23,324 nt of DNA from Pseudocoprococcus catus (GTDB lineage Bacteria; Bacillota; Clostridia; Lachnospirales; Lachnospiraceae): assembly GCF_902381825.1 (NCBI RefSeq), contig NZ_LR698973.1, positions 1,065,757 through 1,089,080 of the forward strand, given 5' to 3'. Made by a program: the position numbers and the translations under genes. The notes beneath the pieces were generated by a model. The model did not search any database. It had not been told where the DNA came from and saw only the letters and a list, made by a program, of their open reading frames with translations. How positions within the stretch are numbered: the first letter of the stretch is position 1; each line of letters starts with the position of its first letter. This document shows, piece after piece, positions 15,463 to 22,478 of the stretch.

Positions 15463-16341
15463 TCAGAAACGTGTACGGTAGCCGCAGCGACGGCACAGAT
15501 TTTCATGAATATGGTGAGAACGGAAGTCTTCGATGATTCGGAGACTTTTTTCTTTGCACAGAATCGTGTCCAGGGATTCTATGAAAATATTGCCCAAAGC
15601 CAGATGGCCGTTGTGGTCCAGACAACATGGAACGACCTGGCCATCTGCCAGAATCGCCAATTGATGCCGCAGGCCATGGCAGGTGCCGTTGAAACCGTAA
15701 TCCGGTGCGTGTTCATCCGGCCATTCAAAAAGCTGGTCAAAATTCACATAGGTATGGGGTGCAATGGCGTTGCCGTGAACCTTGCCCACATAGGCGTCAA
15801 TGGGCTGGGCCAGATGATAGGCCTGCTCAAGGGTTTCGAGAATAAACTGGTTGCGAAGGCGCTGGTCAGCTTTGGCAGTACCATCCAGATTCCAGAGTCG
15901 GAAGCTGATATAGCCCGGTGTTGTCATTGTAAAAGTCCGGGCAAAATCAATGGCATTCTGAAGATAGGAGCGGAAATCCCGGGTATGCATGGTATTGGCA
16001 TCAAAGCTGTGCAGGGACAGAGAAATCTGACGGGGTGCTGTTTCGCCCAGAAGCAGCTGATGTTTTTCGGGAAGAAGCACTGCATTGGTGGTTAGATTAA
16101 CTTTTAATCCGTTTTGATGGGCGATGGCCAAAATATCGCCAAGCCATGGGTGCATCAGCGGTTCACCTTTTACATGAAGGCAAATGTAGTCTGTAAAAGG
16201 GGTTACCTGTGCAGCAATCTTCGCAAATTCATCCACAGACATCATTCTTGCCGGACGGTCACTGGTGGGACAGAAACTGCAGCTGAGATTGCAGCGGTTG
16301 ATGATTTCTATATAAATTTTCTGAAAACGTTTCTTTTTCAT
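15463..16341 (-). CDS. Radical SAM/SPASM-domain protein
   Basis: The N-terminal part has the radical SAM iron-sulfur motif CNLSCSFC (Cys17, Cys21, Cys24 from the chosen start), followed by a GEPLMHP strand and a TTNAVLL strand of the TIM-barrel. The C-terminal part has the cysteine pattern of a SPASM or twitch domain (GTCHG, QVVPCCLDHNG, CRRCG), which binds auxiliary iron-sulfur clusters. I chose the ATG whose complement is at 16339-16341, because AAAGAGG stands 7 nt before it. An upstream ATG at 16374 would add 11 residues without a better signal. The substrate is unknown. No peptide-modification precursor gene is visible nearby, so a RiPP role is unsupported. Confidence 0.88.
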   Translation of the reverse strand: MKKKRFQKIYIEIINRCNLSCSFCPTSDRPARMMSVDEFAKIAAQVTPFTDYICLHVKGEPLMHPWLGDILAIAHQNGLKVNLTTNAVLLPEKHQLLLGETAPRQISLSLHSFDANTMHTRDFRSYLQNAIDFARTFTMTTPGYISFRLWNLDGTAKADQRLRNQFILETLEQAYHLAQPIDAYVGKVHGNAIAPHTYVNFDQLFEWPDEHAPDYGFNGTCHGLRHQLAILADGQVVPCCLDHNGHLALGNIFIESLDTILCKEKSLRIIEDFRSHHIHENLCRRCGYRTRF

Positions 16342-16501
16342 GATAAAACCTCTTTTTATAAAGTCATAATTCAATAATATAGATTCTGTTGAAAAGTGTC
16401 AAGTTGTTGAAAATCATTAAAAGAATGGCTGAATGCGCTGCCAAGCTGGTCCTCAATTAAAAAGTAACTGAAATGCTTTTTTATAATGGTTTTAAAGAAA
16501 T

Positions 16502-16531
16502 CTGTCAATATAGATAAAGATATGGTATACT
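16502..16531 (+). promoter_or_regulatory. Candidate promoter of thiD
   Basis: CTGTCA at 16502-16507 and TATACT at 16526-16531 stand 18 nt apart, with a TG at the extended -10 position. The start near 16538 leaves about 43 nt of leader. No thiamine pyrophosphate riboswitch is present in it. Confidence 0.6.
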
Positions 16532-16580
16532 GTGAGTAAGCAAATTCAGATTGCGATTTCATTGACGAAAGGATGTTTTT

Positions 16581-17360
16581 ATGAAGAAAGTATTGACAAT
16601 TGCCGGTTCCGACTGCAGCGGTGGTGCCGGTATTCAGGCAGATATAAAGACGATGACAGCACACAAGGTTTATGCAATGAGTGTAATTACGGCATTGACA
16701 GCACAGAACACAACAGGGGTTTATGGGGTGCTGGATGCAGGTGCTGATTTTGTGGGTCAGCAGATGGACTGTGTGTTCAAGGACATTTTTCCGGATGCTG
16801 TCAAGATTGGCATGGTTTCCAATATCGAGACAATACAGATGATCGCAGCAAAGTTAAAGGAATACAATGCGAAGAATATCGTGGTAGATCCGGTGATGGT
16901 TTCCACAAGCGGATGCGCGCTGATGCAGCCGGATGCCATGGATACGCTGATTTCTGTCCTGCTCCCGATGGGGGATATCATTACACCGAATATCCCGGAA
17001 GCAGAGAAGCTGTGCGGTTTTGAGATTAAGAATGTAGATGACATGAAGAAAGCGGCAGAAGTCATTGGAAGAAATCTTTCAGGCAGCGTTCTGATTAAGG
17101 GCGGACATTTGACAGAGACTGCAGATGACCTTTTATACCATGACGGTGAATTTATGTGGTATCGCGGAGAACGTGTCAATAATCCGAACACCCACGGCAC
17201 AGGTTGTACTTTATCATCTGCCATCGCCAGCAATCTGGCTTTGGGTTATGATATGAAGACAAGCGTACAGAATGCGAAGAATTATATCACCGGTGCTTTG
17301 AAGGATGGACTTGACCTGGGAGAGGGAAGCGGCCCGCTGAATCATTGCTTCAATTTATAG
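16581..17360 (+). CDS. thiD: Hydroxymethylpyrimidine / phosphomethylpyrimidine kinase
   Basis: The 259-residue protein is a ribokinase-fold enzyme with the ThiD signatures: TIAGSDCSGGAGIQADIKT at residues 6-24, VVDPVMVSTSG near 100-110, and NTHGTGCTLSSAIASNLALG near 208-227, holding the anion hole and catalytic aspartate region. ThiD phosphorylates hydroxymethylpyrimidine twice for thiamine synthesis. Related clostridial proteins are annotated as pyridoxal kinase (PdxK/ThiD), so the vitamin B6 role is a real alternative. A GAAAGGA site precedes the ATG by 7 nt. No other thiamine genes are nearby, which favours salvage. The following hydrolase gene starts within about 33 bp and may be cotranscribed. 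Confidence 0.87.
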   Translation: MKKVLTIAGSDCSGGAGIQADIKTMTAHKVYAMSVITALTAQNTTGVYGVLDAGADFVGQQMDCVFKDIFPDAVKIGMVSNIETIQMIAAKLKEYNAKNIVVDPVMVSTSGCALMQPDAMDTLISVLLPMGDIITPNIPEAEKLCGFEIKNVDDMKKAAEVIGRNLSGSVLIKGGHLTETADDLLYHDGEFMWYRGERVNNPNTHGTGCTLSSAIASNLALGYDMKTSVQNAKNYITGALKDGLDLGEGSGPLNHCFNL

Positions 17361-17393
17361 GAAATTTGAATGACAGGAGTGGGATATAACCAA

Positions 17394-18209
17394 ATGGAGA
17401 GACTGATTATGCTGGGAACGGGCAATGCCCTTGTGACCAGATGTTATAATACTTGTTTTGCAATTCAGGATGATGATGAATATTTCCTGGTAGATGCAGG
17501 CGGCGGCAACGGCATCATGCGCCAGCTTCAGGATGCAGATATTTCCATGGCGCAGATCCATCACATTTTTCTGACCCATGAACATACAGACCATTTGCTG
17601 GGCATGATCTGGATGATCCGTATGATTGCAACAAAGATGCGCAGGGAACAGTATGAAGGGAATCTTCGGATTTATTGCCACAGTGCATTGGTAGAAACAG
17701 TACGAACCATAGCCAATCTGACATTGCCGAAGAAATTTACAAGACTTTTGGATCATCGTATCCAGTTCGTACCCCTTCATGAGGGGGATACGAAGCATAT
17801 TCTGGATTACGATGTGACATTTTTCGATATCTTATCTACCAAGGCTAAGCAGTACGGCTTTACAATGCGCCTTAAAAACGGACAGAAACTCACCTGTGCC
17901 GGGGACGAACCTCTTAATGAGAACTGCTTTGGTTATGCCGAAGGCAGTGATTGGCTCATGCATGAAGCCTTTTGTCTGTATTCGCAGCGGGACCAGTACG
18001 ATCCATATGAGAAGCACCACAGTACCGTCCGTGAGGCCTGTGAACTGGCGGCTTATCTCAATGTACCAAATCTTATTCTGTACCATACCGAGGATGACAA
18101 CATCGAACGCCGAAAAGCCCTCTATACAGCAGAAGGCAGACTGTATTATAAAGGAAATCTCTATGTGCCAGACGACTTGGAATGTATAGAACTCGATAAA
18201 GAAGAATAA
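17394..18209 (+). CDS. Metallo-beta-lactamase-fold hydrolase (RNase Z-like)
   Basis: The protein has the metal-binding motif THEHTDHLLG near residue 62, after an N-terminal strand MERLIMLGTGNA and VDAGGG. Further ligands are plausible at the GDEPLN aspartate and the YHTEDDN histidine near the C-terminus. These features match the RNase Z/ElaC-type subgroup of single-domain MBL proteins, but tRNA processing is not proven and the substrate is unknown. I favour ATG 17394, where homologues usually begin (MERLIMLG), with AGGAG at 17375-17379 at a rather long distance. ATG 17370 would add 8 residues. The gene ends 8 bp before the long inverted repeat at 18218. Confidence 0.85.
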   Translation: MERLIMLGTGNALVTRCYNTCFAIQDDDEYFLVDAGGGNGIMRQLQDADISMAQIHHIFLTHEHTDHLLGMIWMIRMIATKMRREQYEGNLRIYCHSALVETVRTIANLTLPKKFTRLLDHRIQFVPLHEGDTKHILDYDVTFFDILSTKAKQYGFTMRLKNGQKLTCAGDEPLNENCFGYAEGSDWLMHEAFCLYSQRDQYDPYEKHHSTVREACELAAYLNVPNLILYHTEDDNIERRKALYTAEGRLYYKGNLYVPDDLECIELDKEE

Positions 18210-18217
18210 TCTCAGGA

Positions 18218-18493
18218 ATGGTATTTAGCATTCAACTTGCGATATTTCTCTTTATAGAAATACTCAGGTTCAACTGCGAAATCTATAACCTTCTGAGTGA
18301 AAATATAAAAAGACCCTTCATGGGCAGGTGCTTCTGTCCCGGCCGGTACTTAGATGCCGTATTTTGGCATCTTATGTACCGCTGCTAGGGACAGGCAGTG
18401 CGAACGTGCCTGCTATGAAGGGTCTTTTTATATTTTCTTCAAGAACCACGAATTTCGCAGTTACAATAAGAAGTATTGACGTCTAAATACCAT
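18218..18493. repeat. 276-nt nested inverted repeat (candidate structured RNA or MITE-like element)
   Basis: Seven collinear pairings form one long imperfect hairpin: 18218-18228 with 18483-18493 (11 bp), 18272-18282 with 18452-18462 (11 bp), 18299-18321 with 18415-18437 (23 bp), 18324-18328 with 18409-18413 (5 bp), 18334-18340 with 18388-18394 (7 bp), 18344-18349 with 18376-18381 (6 bp) and 18352-18358 with 18366-18372 (7 bp), closing on a 7-nt loop. The outer right arm contains the stop codon of the sigma-54 activator gene. Between convergent genes it can act as a terminator in both directions. Its size far exceeds a terminator's needs, so a folded non-coding RNA or a palindromic mobile element is possible. 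No target-site duplication is visible. Confidence 0.75.
18299..18437. terminator. Bidirectional terminator stem inside the long palindrome
   Basis: The perfect 23-bp stem contains A5 on one side and T5 on the other, so either strand ends in a G+C-containing stem (GACCCTTCAT/ATGAAGGGTC) followed by a T-rich tract. It serves the hydrolase gene from the left and the activator gene from the right. Confidence 0.75.
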
Positions 18494-19997
18494 ATCGTTG
18501 GCATTTCTTGACCAGTGTTGAATGATCAATGCCGAGAGCCGTGGCTGCCTTCCGTTTTGTATGGAAGGTGGCCAGGGCTTTTTCTATAATGTGCTTTTCG
18601 AGTGCAATGGTGGAAGCTTTCAGATTGTACTCATCTTCGGGATGGGCATAGGAATCTGTGTCCCGGATACCAAGCACCAGAGCTACCGTTTTCTTGTCGA
18701 TAATATTATTCTGGTTGATAACAACAAGACGTTCTGTGACATTTTCCAATTCACGGATATTGCCCGGCCAGTTGTAATTCTCCAGAAGATGCAGGGCATC
18801 ACTGTAGATCTCGATGGGCTTGTTGTATTTCTTGGTATATTTTTCGAAAAAATGATAAAAAAGGACTTCGATATCCGCTTTTCTTTCCCGAAGGGGAACG
18901 AGCTGGATCGGAACAACATTTAATCTATAGTACAGATCCTCTCGGAAAGTGTGCGCTTCAATGCATTTTAATAAATCTCTATTCGTGGCAGCGATGATGC
19001 GGACATCTACAGGGATGGCTTTGTGGCCGCCGATTTTGGTGATCTCGTGGTTCTGCAGGACACGGAGCAACTTCGTCTGCATCTGAACTGACATTTCGCC
19101 GATTTCGTCCAGCATCAGTGTTCCGCCGTTGGCCAGCTCAAAAATACCGGTCTTGCCGGATTTGCTGGCTCCGGTGAAGGCGCCGGGCTCATAACCGAAC
19201 AGTTCGGATTCCATCAGAGTATCCGGAATGGCGGCACAGTTGACCTTCAGAAATGGTTTACCGAAACGTTTGCTGGCCTGATAGATCTGATTGGTAATGA
19301 CTTCCTTGCCTGTACCGCTTTCACCGGTGATCAGGACGGTGGCATCTGTCGGAGCAACCGCCAGGGCAGTAGAAACAGCCTGATACATTTGATCACTTTT
19401 AAAAATCACTTCGGACTGCTGAATTTGCTGGGTACGCAGATAACCGTTCTCGTTTTCTTTCTTCTCAATGGCGCTCTTTAACTGGATCAGCTGGTCCTTG
19501 ACGGTTTCAAGCTGCTGGATATCACGGTCACAGGCAACTGCGTATTTCAATTCATGCTTGTCGTTAAAAATCGGGAATCCGCTGATGTGGACCGTGGTAT
19601 TCGTCTTTTTCATCACACCGATAATCTCGGATCTTTTTTGATATTTCAGAATGGTGGGAAGGATACCATTGGTGTAAAGTTTCTTCTCACGATTGATCTG
19701 GTGAACATTTTCACCAATAACCTCCGCTTTCGTGATACCGCTGAGCTTGGTGTAGGTATCATTGACATAAATGGTCGTACCGTCCGGGCTTGCAACATAA
19801 ATGGCATCTGGCAGATTGTCGCAAATCTCTTCAAAATCAATATATTCAGTGAAAAGATGATGCTCGAAATGCTGTATCATTTTGTCCAGTTTCGAAAAAA
19901 TAGTGCGCTGTTCCTCGGATAGTCCAGAGGCTTTCAGTTTGTCTATCTGTACTTTCATACGCAGGTAATCCTGTTCAAATCGACCGTGTTGGCTCAT
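18483..19997 (-). CDS. Sigma-54-dependent activator (PAS, AAA+, Fis-type HTH)
   Basis: The 504-residue protein has an N-terminal helical region, a PAS sensor domain at about residues 57-165 (NLPDAIYVASPDGTTIYVND), a coiled linker, and the AAA+ domain of bacterial enhancer-binding proteins. Visible motifs are Walker A GESGTGKE at 225-232, the sigma-54 contact loop GAFTGA at 272-277, Walker B LMLDEIGE near 294-301, and RIIAATNRDL. A Fis-type helix-turn-helix (KRKAATALGIDHSTLVKKCQRYG) ends the protein. There is no receiver domain, so it probably senses a small molecule through PAS. It is divergent from an operon with a -24/-12 promoter and two upstream sites, making that operon its obvious target. 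AGGAGG lies 5 nt before the ATG. Confidence 0.95.
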   Translation of the reverse strand: MSQHGRFEQDYLRMKVQIDKLKASGLSEEQRTIFSKLDKMIQHFEHHLFTEYIDFEEICDNLPDAIYVASPDGTTIYVNDTYTKLSGITKAEVIGENVHQINREKKLYTNGILPTILKYQKRSEIIGVMKKTNTTVHISGFPIFNDKHELKYAVACDRDIQQLETVKDQLIQLKSAIEKKENENGYLRTQQIQQSEVIFKSDQMYQAVSTALAVAPTDATVLITGESGTGKEVITNQIYQASKRFGKPFLKVNCAAIPDTLMESELFGYEPGAFTGASKSGKTGIFELANGGTLMLDEIGEMSVQMQTKLLRVLQNHEITKIGGHKAIPVDVRIIAATNRDLLKCIEAHTFREDLYYRLNVVPIQLVPLRERKADIEVLFYHFFEKYTKKYNKPIEIYSDALHLLENYNWPGNIRELENVTERLVVINQNNIIDKKTVALVLGIRDTDSYAHPEDEYNLKASTIALEKHIIEKALATFHTKRKAATALGIDHSTLVKKCQRYGI

Positions 19998-20031
19998 GTT
20001 ATCCTCCTAAAATCGATAAAAATATAACGAT

Positions 20032-20067
20032 GGTGATAAAAATCACCGCATGGTGAATATAATCACT
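20032..20067. promoter_or_regulatory. Two upstream activator sites for the sigma-54 activator
   Basis: GGTGATAAAAATCACC at 20032-20047 is a perfect palindrome with a 4-nt centre. GGTGAATATAATCAC begins at 20052. Both share GTGA-N6-TCAC, and their centres are exactly 20 bp apart, two helical turns, as expected for cooperative binding of an activator oligomer. They lie about 130-165 bp upstream of the -24 box, a normal distance for looping, and in the leader of the activator's own transcript, so autorepression is also likely. Confidence 0.8.
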
Positions 20068-20081
20068 TTCTTTTGCTGGAA

Positions 20082-20110
20082 AGTATACACTTTTTGGTTG
20101 TATTTGTCAA
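20082..20110 (-). promoter_or_regulatory. Sigma-A promoter of the sigma-54 activator gene
   Basis: Read on the minus strand, TTGACA (20110-20105) and TATACT (20087-20082) stand exactly 17 nt apart. The transcript would begin near 20075 and run through both activator sites before the ATG at 19997. Confidence 0.8.
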
Positions 20111-20195
20111 ATGATGACCTTAAAAACCATTAAAAAACTGGAAAAAACGCATAAATGTACACATAAAAGTGCAAAAATGAGGCGGAAAATAAAGT

Positions 20196-20211
20196 TGGCA
20201 CAGATGTTGCT
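20196..20211 (+). promoter_or_regulatory. Sigma-54 (-24/-12) promoter
   Basis: TGGCAC at 20196-20201, 5 nt, then TTGCT at 20207-20211 fits the TGGCAC-N5-TTGCW consensus fully, with the invariant GG (20197-20198) and GC (20209-20210). The start would be near 20222, leaving a leader of about 60 nt to the first gene. Confidence 0.93.
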
Positions 20212-20282
20212 ATTATATATTGGCGTAAGTAATTATTAGAAAAATTTAATACTTAATTTAGATTTTAAAGGAGAGATTAACA

Positions 20283-21125
20283 ATGGCAAAGAAAACTATT
20301 ATCACAGCAGCAGTAACAGGCGCATGGCCAAAGAAAGAGAATAACCCTAACGTACCAATGACTCCATCAGAAATTGCTGATGACGTATATGCTTGCTGGA
20401 AAGCAGGTGCAGCCATCGCGCATCTTCATATGAGAGATGACAACGGCAACGGTACAATGGATAAGAATAAATTCATCGAAACAGTGAACCTTATCCATGA
20501 AAGATATCCGGACTGCGATATCATCCTGAACCTGACAACATCCGGTGATATCTATGCAACAGATGATACACGTCTTGAACATGTTCAGATTCTGAAACCT
20601 GAGATGGCTTCTTATGATTGCGGTTCCATGAACTGGTTAAATGCTAGCCTCTTCATCAACAGCCCTGCATTCCTTGAGAGATGCGGTAAACTGTTCCAGG
20701 AATTGAATGTTAAACCTGAAATCGAAGCTTTCGATCCTGGTATGATCGCAAATGCAGCTTACTATCTGAAGAAAGGTGTTCTGAAAGCACCATTACACTT
20801 CCAGTTCTGCATGGGCTGCGCAAACGGTATCCCTGGTTCCGTTAAGAACCTTGTATTCATGAAGGAAACAATGGATCAGCTTTGCCCGGGTTCTACATGG
20901 TCTACATTCGGTGTTGGACATTCCGCAATGGAAATTATGTACGCAGCAGTTGCTTTAGGCGGCCACATCCGTGTTGGTATGGAAGATAATGTTATGTACT
21001 CCAAGGGTGTTCTTGCTGACAGCAATGCACAGTTCGTTGAAAGAGCTGCCCGTGTGATCAGAGAATACGGCAACGAAGTTGCTACACCGGCTGAAGCACG
21101 TGAAATCCTTGGCTTAACAAAATAA
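20283..21125 (+). CDS. Beta-keto acid cleavage enzyme (BKACE; 3-keto-5-aminohexanoate cleavage family)
   Basis: The 280-residue protein is a full-length member of the Kce/DUF849 family. Zinc ligands are visible as His47 and His49 in AHLHMRD and Glu234 in VGMEDN, matching His46, His48 and Glu230 of the characterised Kce. Other family marks are GAWPKKENNPNVPMTP near 13-28, the NLTTSGD strand near 83-89 and FGVGHSAMEIM near 209-219. BKACE enzymes transfer the acetyl-like part of a 3-keto acid to acetyl-CoA, giving acetoacetate and a new acyl-CoA. The family covers many 3-keto acids, including 3-keto-5-aminohexanoate in lysine fermentation and dehydrocarnitine. The other lysine-fermentation genes are not in the window, so the substrate is open. 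It leads a sigma-54 operon, with AAAGGAGA before the ATG. Confidence 0.93.
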   Translation: MAKKTIITAAVTGAWPKKENNPNVPMTPSEIADDVYACWKAGAAIAHLHMRDDNGNGTMDKNKFIETVNLIHERYPDCDIILNLTTSGDIYATDDTRLEHVQILKPEMASYDCGSMNWLNASLFINSPAFLERCGKLFQELNVKPEIEAFDPGMIANAAYYLKKGVLKAPLHFQFCMGCANGIPGSVKNLVFMKETMDQLCPGSTWSTFGVGHSAMEIMYAAVALGGHIRVGMEDNVMYSKGVLADSNAQFVERAARVIREYGNEVATPAEAREILGLTK

Positions 21126-21155
21126 TCAAGTCGGGAACTTCACAGGAGGTGTGAA

Positions 21156-21344
21156 ATGACCTGGGGACCAATGTATATGTATTATCATTGCCCGAAATGC
21201 GGCCTGAAATTTGAATATGCCGTTGACATGATCCCGGATTTTGGTGAGAAATTCGGTTATTGTCCGAAATGTGATGTCATGGGCATTTACGAAAAAGACG
21301 GTGCGCGTCAGCCTGATGATGCAGATTATTTAGAAGTTGAATAA
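21156..21344 (+). CDS. Small zinc-ribbon protein
   Basis: The 62-residue protein has two CxxC knuckles, CPKCG near residues 12-16 and CPKCD near 35-39, and an acidic C-terminal tail (DDADYLEVE). This is a zinc-ribbon or rubredoxin-like metal site. It has a strong AGGAGGT ribosome binding site 5 nt before the ATG and lies between the cleavage enzyme and the dehydrogenase, so it is a real member of the operon and not a chance frame. I do not recognise the family. It might be a regulatory or electron-carrying partner, or help metal loading of the zinc-dependent BKACE enzyme. These are guesses. Confidence 0.8.
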   Translation: MTWGPMYMYYHCPKCGLKFEYAVDMIPDFGEKFGYCPKCDVMGIYEKDGARQPDDADYLEVE

Positions 21345-21348
21345 ATGT

Positions 21349-21398
21349 CGGCTGTTCAGAACATGACGAAAGGACTTCAGAATTATTTTGAACAGCCG
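21349..21398 (+). other. Intercistronic hairpin
   Basis: CGGCTGTTCA at 21349-21358 pairs perfectly with TGAACAGCCG at 21389-21398, with a 30-nt loop and no T tract. It sits between the zinc-ribbon and dehydrogenase genes and may protect or process the mRNA. Confidence 0.5.
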
Positions 21399-21425
21399 TA
21401 TCAATAGAGAAATAGGAGAAACGTC

Positions 21426-22373
21426 ATGAAAGAAGTTAAAAAGATTTTAATTTGCGGCGGCGGTATGATGGGAAGCGCCATCGCACAGGTTTTAGCAGGA
21501 CTTGACGATGTCACAATCACAGTATATGATAAATTCCCTGTAGATATTGAAGCAAAGATCAGAAACAACATGAAACTGCTGGTTGAAAAAGAAATCGTGA
21601 CACCAGCCGATGTTGATAAAGTAATCAGCAAGATCAGCTTCACACAGGATATCGAGAGCGAAGGCGTTAAGAACGCGGATCTTGTGGTAGAATGTGTACT
21701 GGAAGATATGCAGCTGAAACAGGATCTGTTCGCACAGCTGGAAGGCATTGTTTCTGAAGATACGATCTTCTGTACAAATACATCCGTTATGAGCCCTACA
21801 GAAATTTCTGCAAAATGCAAACATAAAGAAAGACTTGTAGGTACACATTTCTGGAATCCTGGCTTCCTTATTCCACTGGTAGAAGTTGTCAGAACAGAAG
21901 CGACAACAGATGAAGTTGTTGAAACTGTGATGGATATGCTGACAAGAGCAGGCAAGAAACCTGTTCTTTGCAAGAAGGATGTACCTGGATTCATCGCCAA
22001 CAGAATGCAGCATGCATTATGGCGTGAAGCGATTTCCATCGTTGAAAGAGGTATTGCAGACGCTAAAACCGTTGATGATGCCTGCAAATACAGCTTTGGT
22101 TTAAGACTGCCATACTTACCGCCGCTGGTAAATTCTGATATGGTAGGTACTCAGTTGACTTATAACATTCATGATTATGTATTAAAAGACCTTGAAGACA
22201 GTCATGAACCATCACCACTTCTGAAGGAAATGATCGACGAAGGCAAGATGGGCTTCAGAGCCGAGACAAAAGACGGCAAGAAGACAGGTTTTATGTCCTA
22301 CACTGAAGATGAAATCGCTGAGATCAACGGTGGTCTGAATGAATATCTGATCAAGATGTTATACGGTAAATAA
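21426..22373 (+). CDS. 3-hydroxyacyl-CoA dehydrogenase family NAD-dependent dehydrogenase
   Basis: The 315-residue protein has an N-terminal Rossmann fold with the NAD loop CGGGMMGSAIAQ at 10-21 and an acidic residue ending the second strand (VYDKF, Asp35). The catalytic region is TNTSVMSPTEIS near 117-128 and GTHFWNPGFLIPLVEV at 139-154, with a His141-Glu153 dyad and Asn191 in PGFIANRM. It matches the family of Hbd and of L-carnitine dehydrogenase. The HFWNP and IPLVEV region is closer in feel to the variants acting on free 3-hydroxy acids, but this is impression only. With the keto-acid cleavage enzyme in the same operon, it should oxidise a 3-hydroxy acid to the 3-keto substrate. An AGGAG site precedes the ATG. 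Confidence 0.92.
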   Translation: MKEVKKILICGGGMMGSAIAQVLAGLDDVTITVYDKFPVDIEAKIRNNMKLLVEKEIVTPADVDKVISKISFTQDIESEGVKNADLVVECVLEDMQLKQDLFAQLEGIVSEDTIFCTNTSVMSPTEISAKCKHKERLVGTHFWNPGFLIPLVEVVRTEATTDEVVETVMDMLTRAGKKPVLCKKDVPGFIANRMQHALWREAISIVERGIADAKTVDDACKYSFGLRLPYLPPLVNSDMVGTQLTYNIHDYVLKDLEDSHEPSPLLKEMIDEGKMGFRAETKDGKKTGFMSYTEDEIAEINGGLNEYLIKMLYGK

Positions 22374-22390
22374 ATAATAAAATAACTGCT

Positions 22391-22426
22391 CGAAGACGTT
22401 TTTAACTGTCTTCGGACAGTTAAAAA
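22391..22426 (+). other. UUCG hairpin with an alternative pairing
   Basis: A perfect 12-bp stem pairs 22399-22410 with 22415-22426 around the very stable UUCG tetraloop. CGAAGAC at 22391-22397 can instead pair with GTCTTCG at 22408-22414, which would disrupt it. No T tract follows. The two exclusive folds lie about 50 nt before the transporter gene and may set its relative expression. Confidence 0.5.
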
Positions 22427-22478
22427 TTCAATTCTCTGGGGGAGACAGAGGGTTTTAAAGAGAGAAAGGGAGTAGATT

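Noticed and set aside
15391..16095. A 234-codon plus-strand open frame after cardiolipin synthase
   Set aside because: It is antisense to the radical SAM gene, whose cysteine motifs and ribosome binding site are clear. The plus frame has no recognisable domain or good start.
16375..16580. Possible thiamine pyrophosphate riboswitch before thiD
   Set aside because: The CTGAGA and related conserved boxes are not present. Only a sigma-A-like promoter and a short leader are seen.
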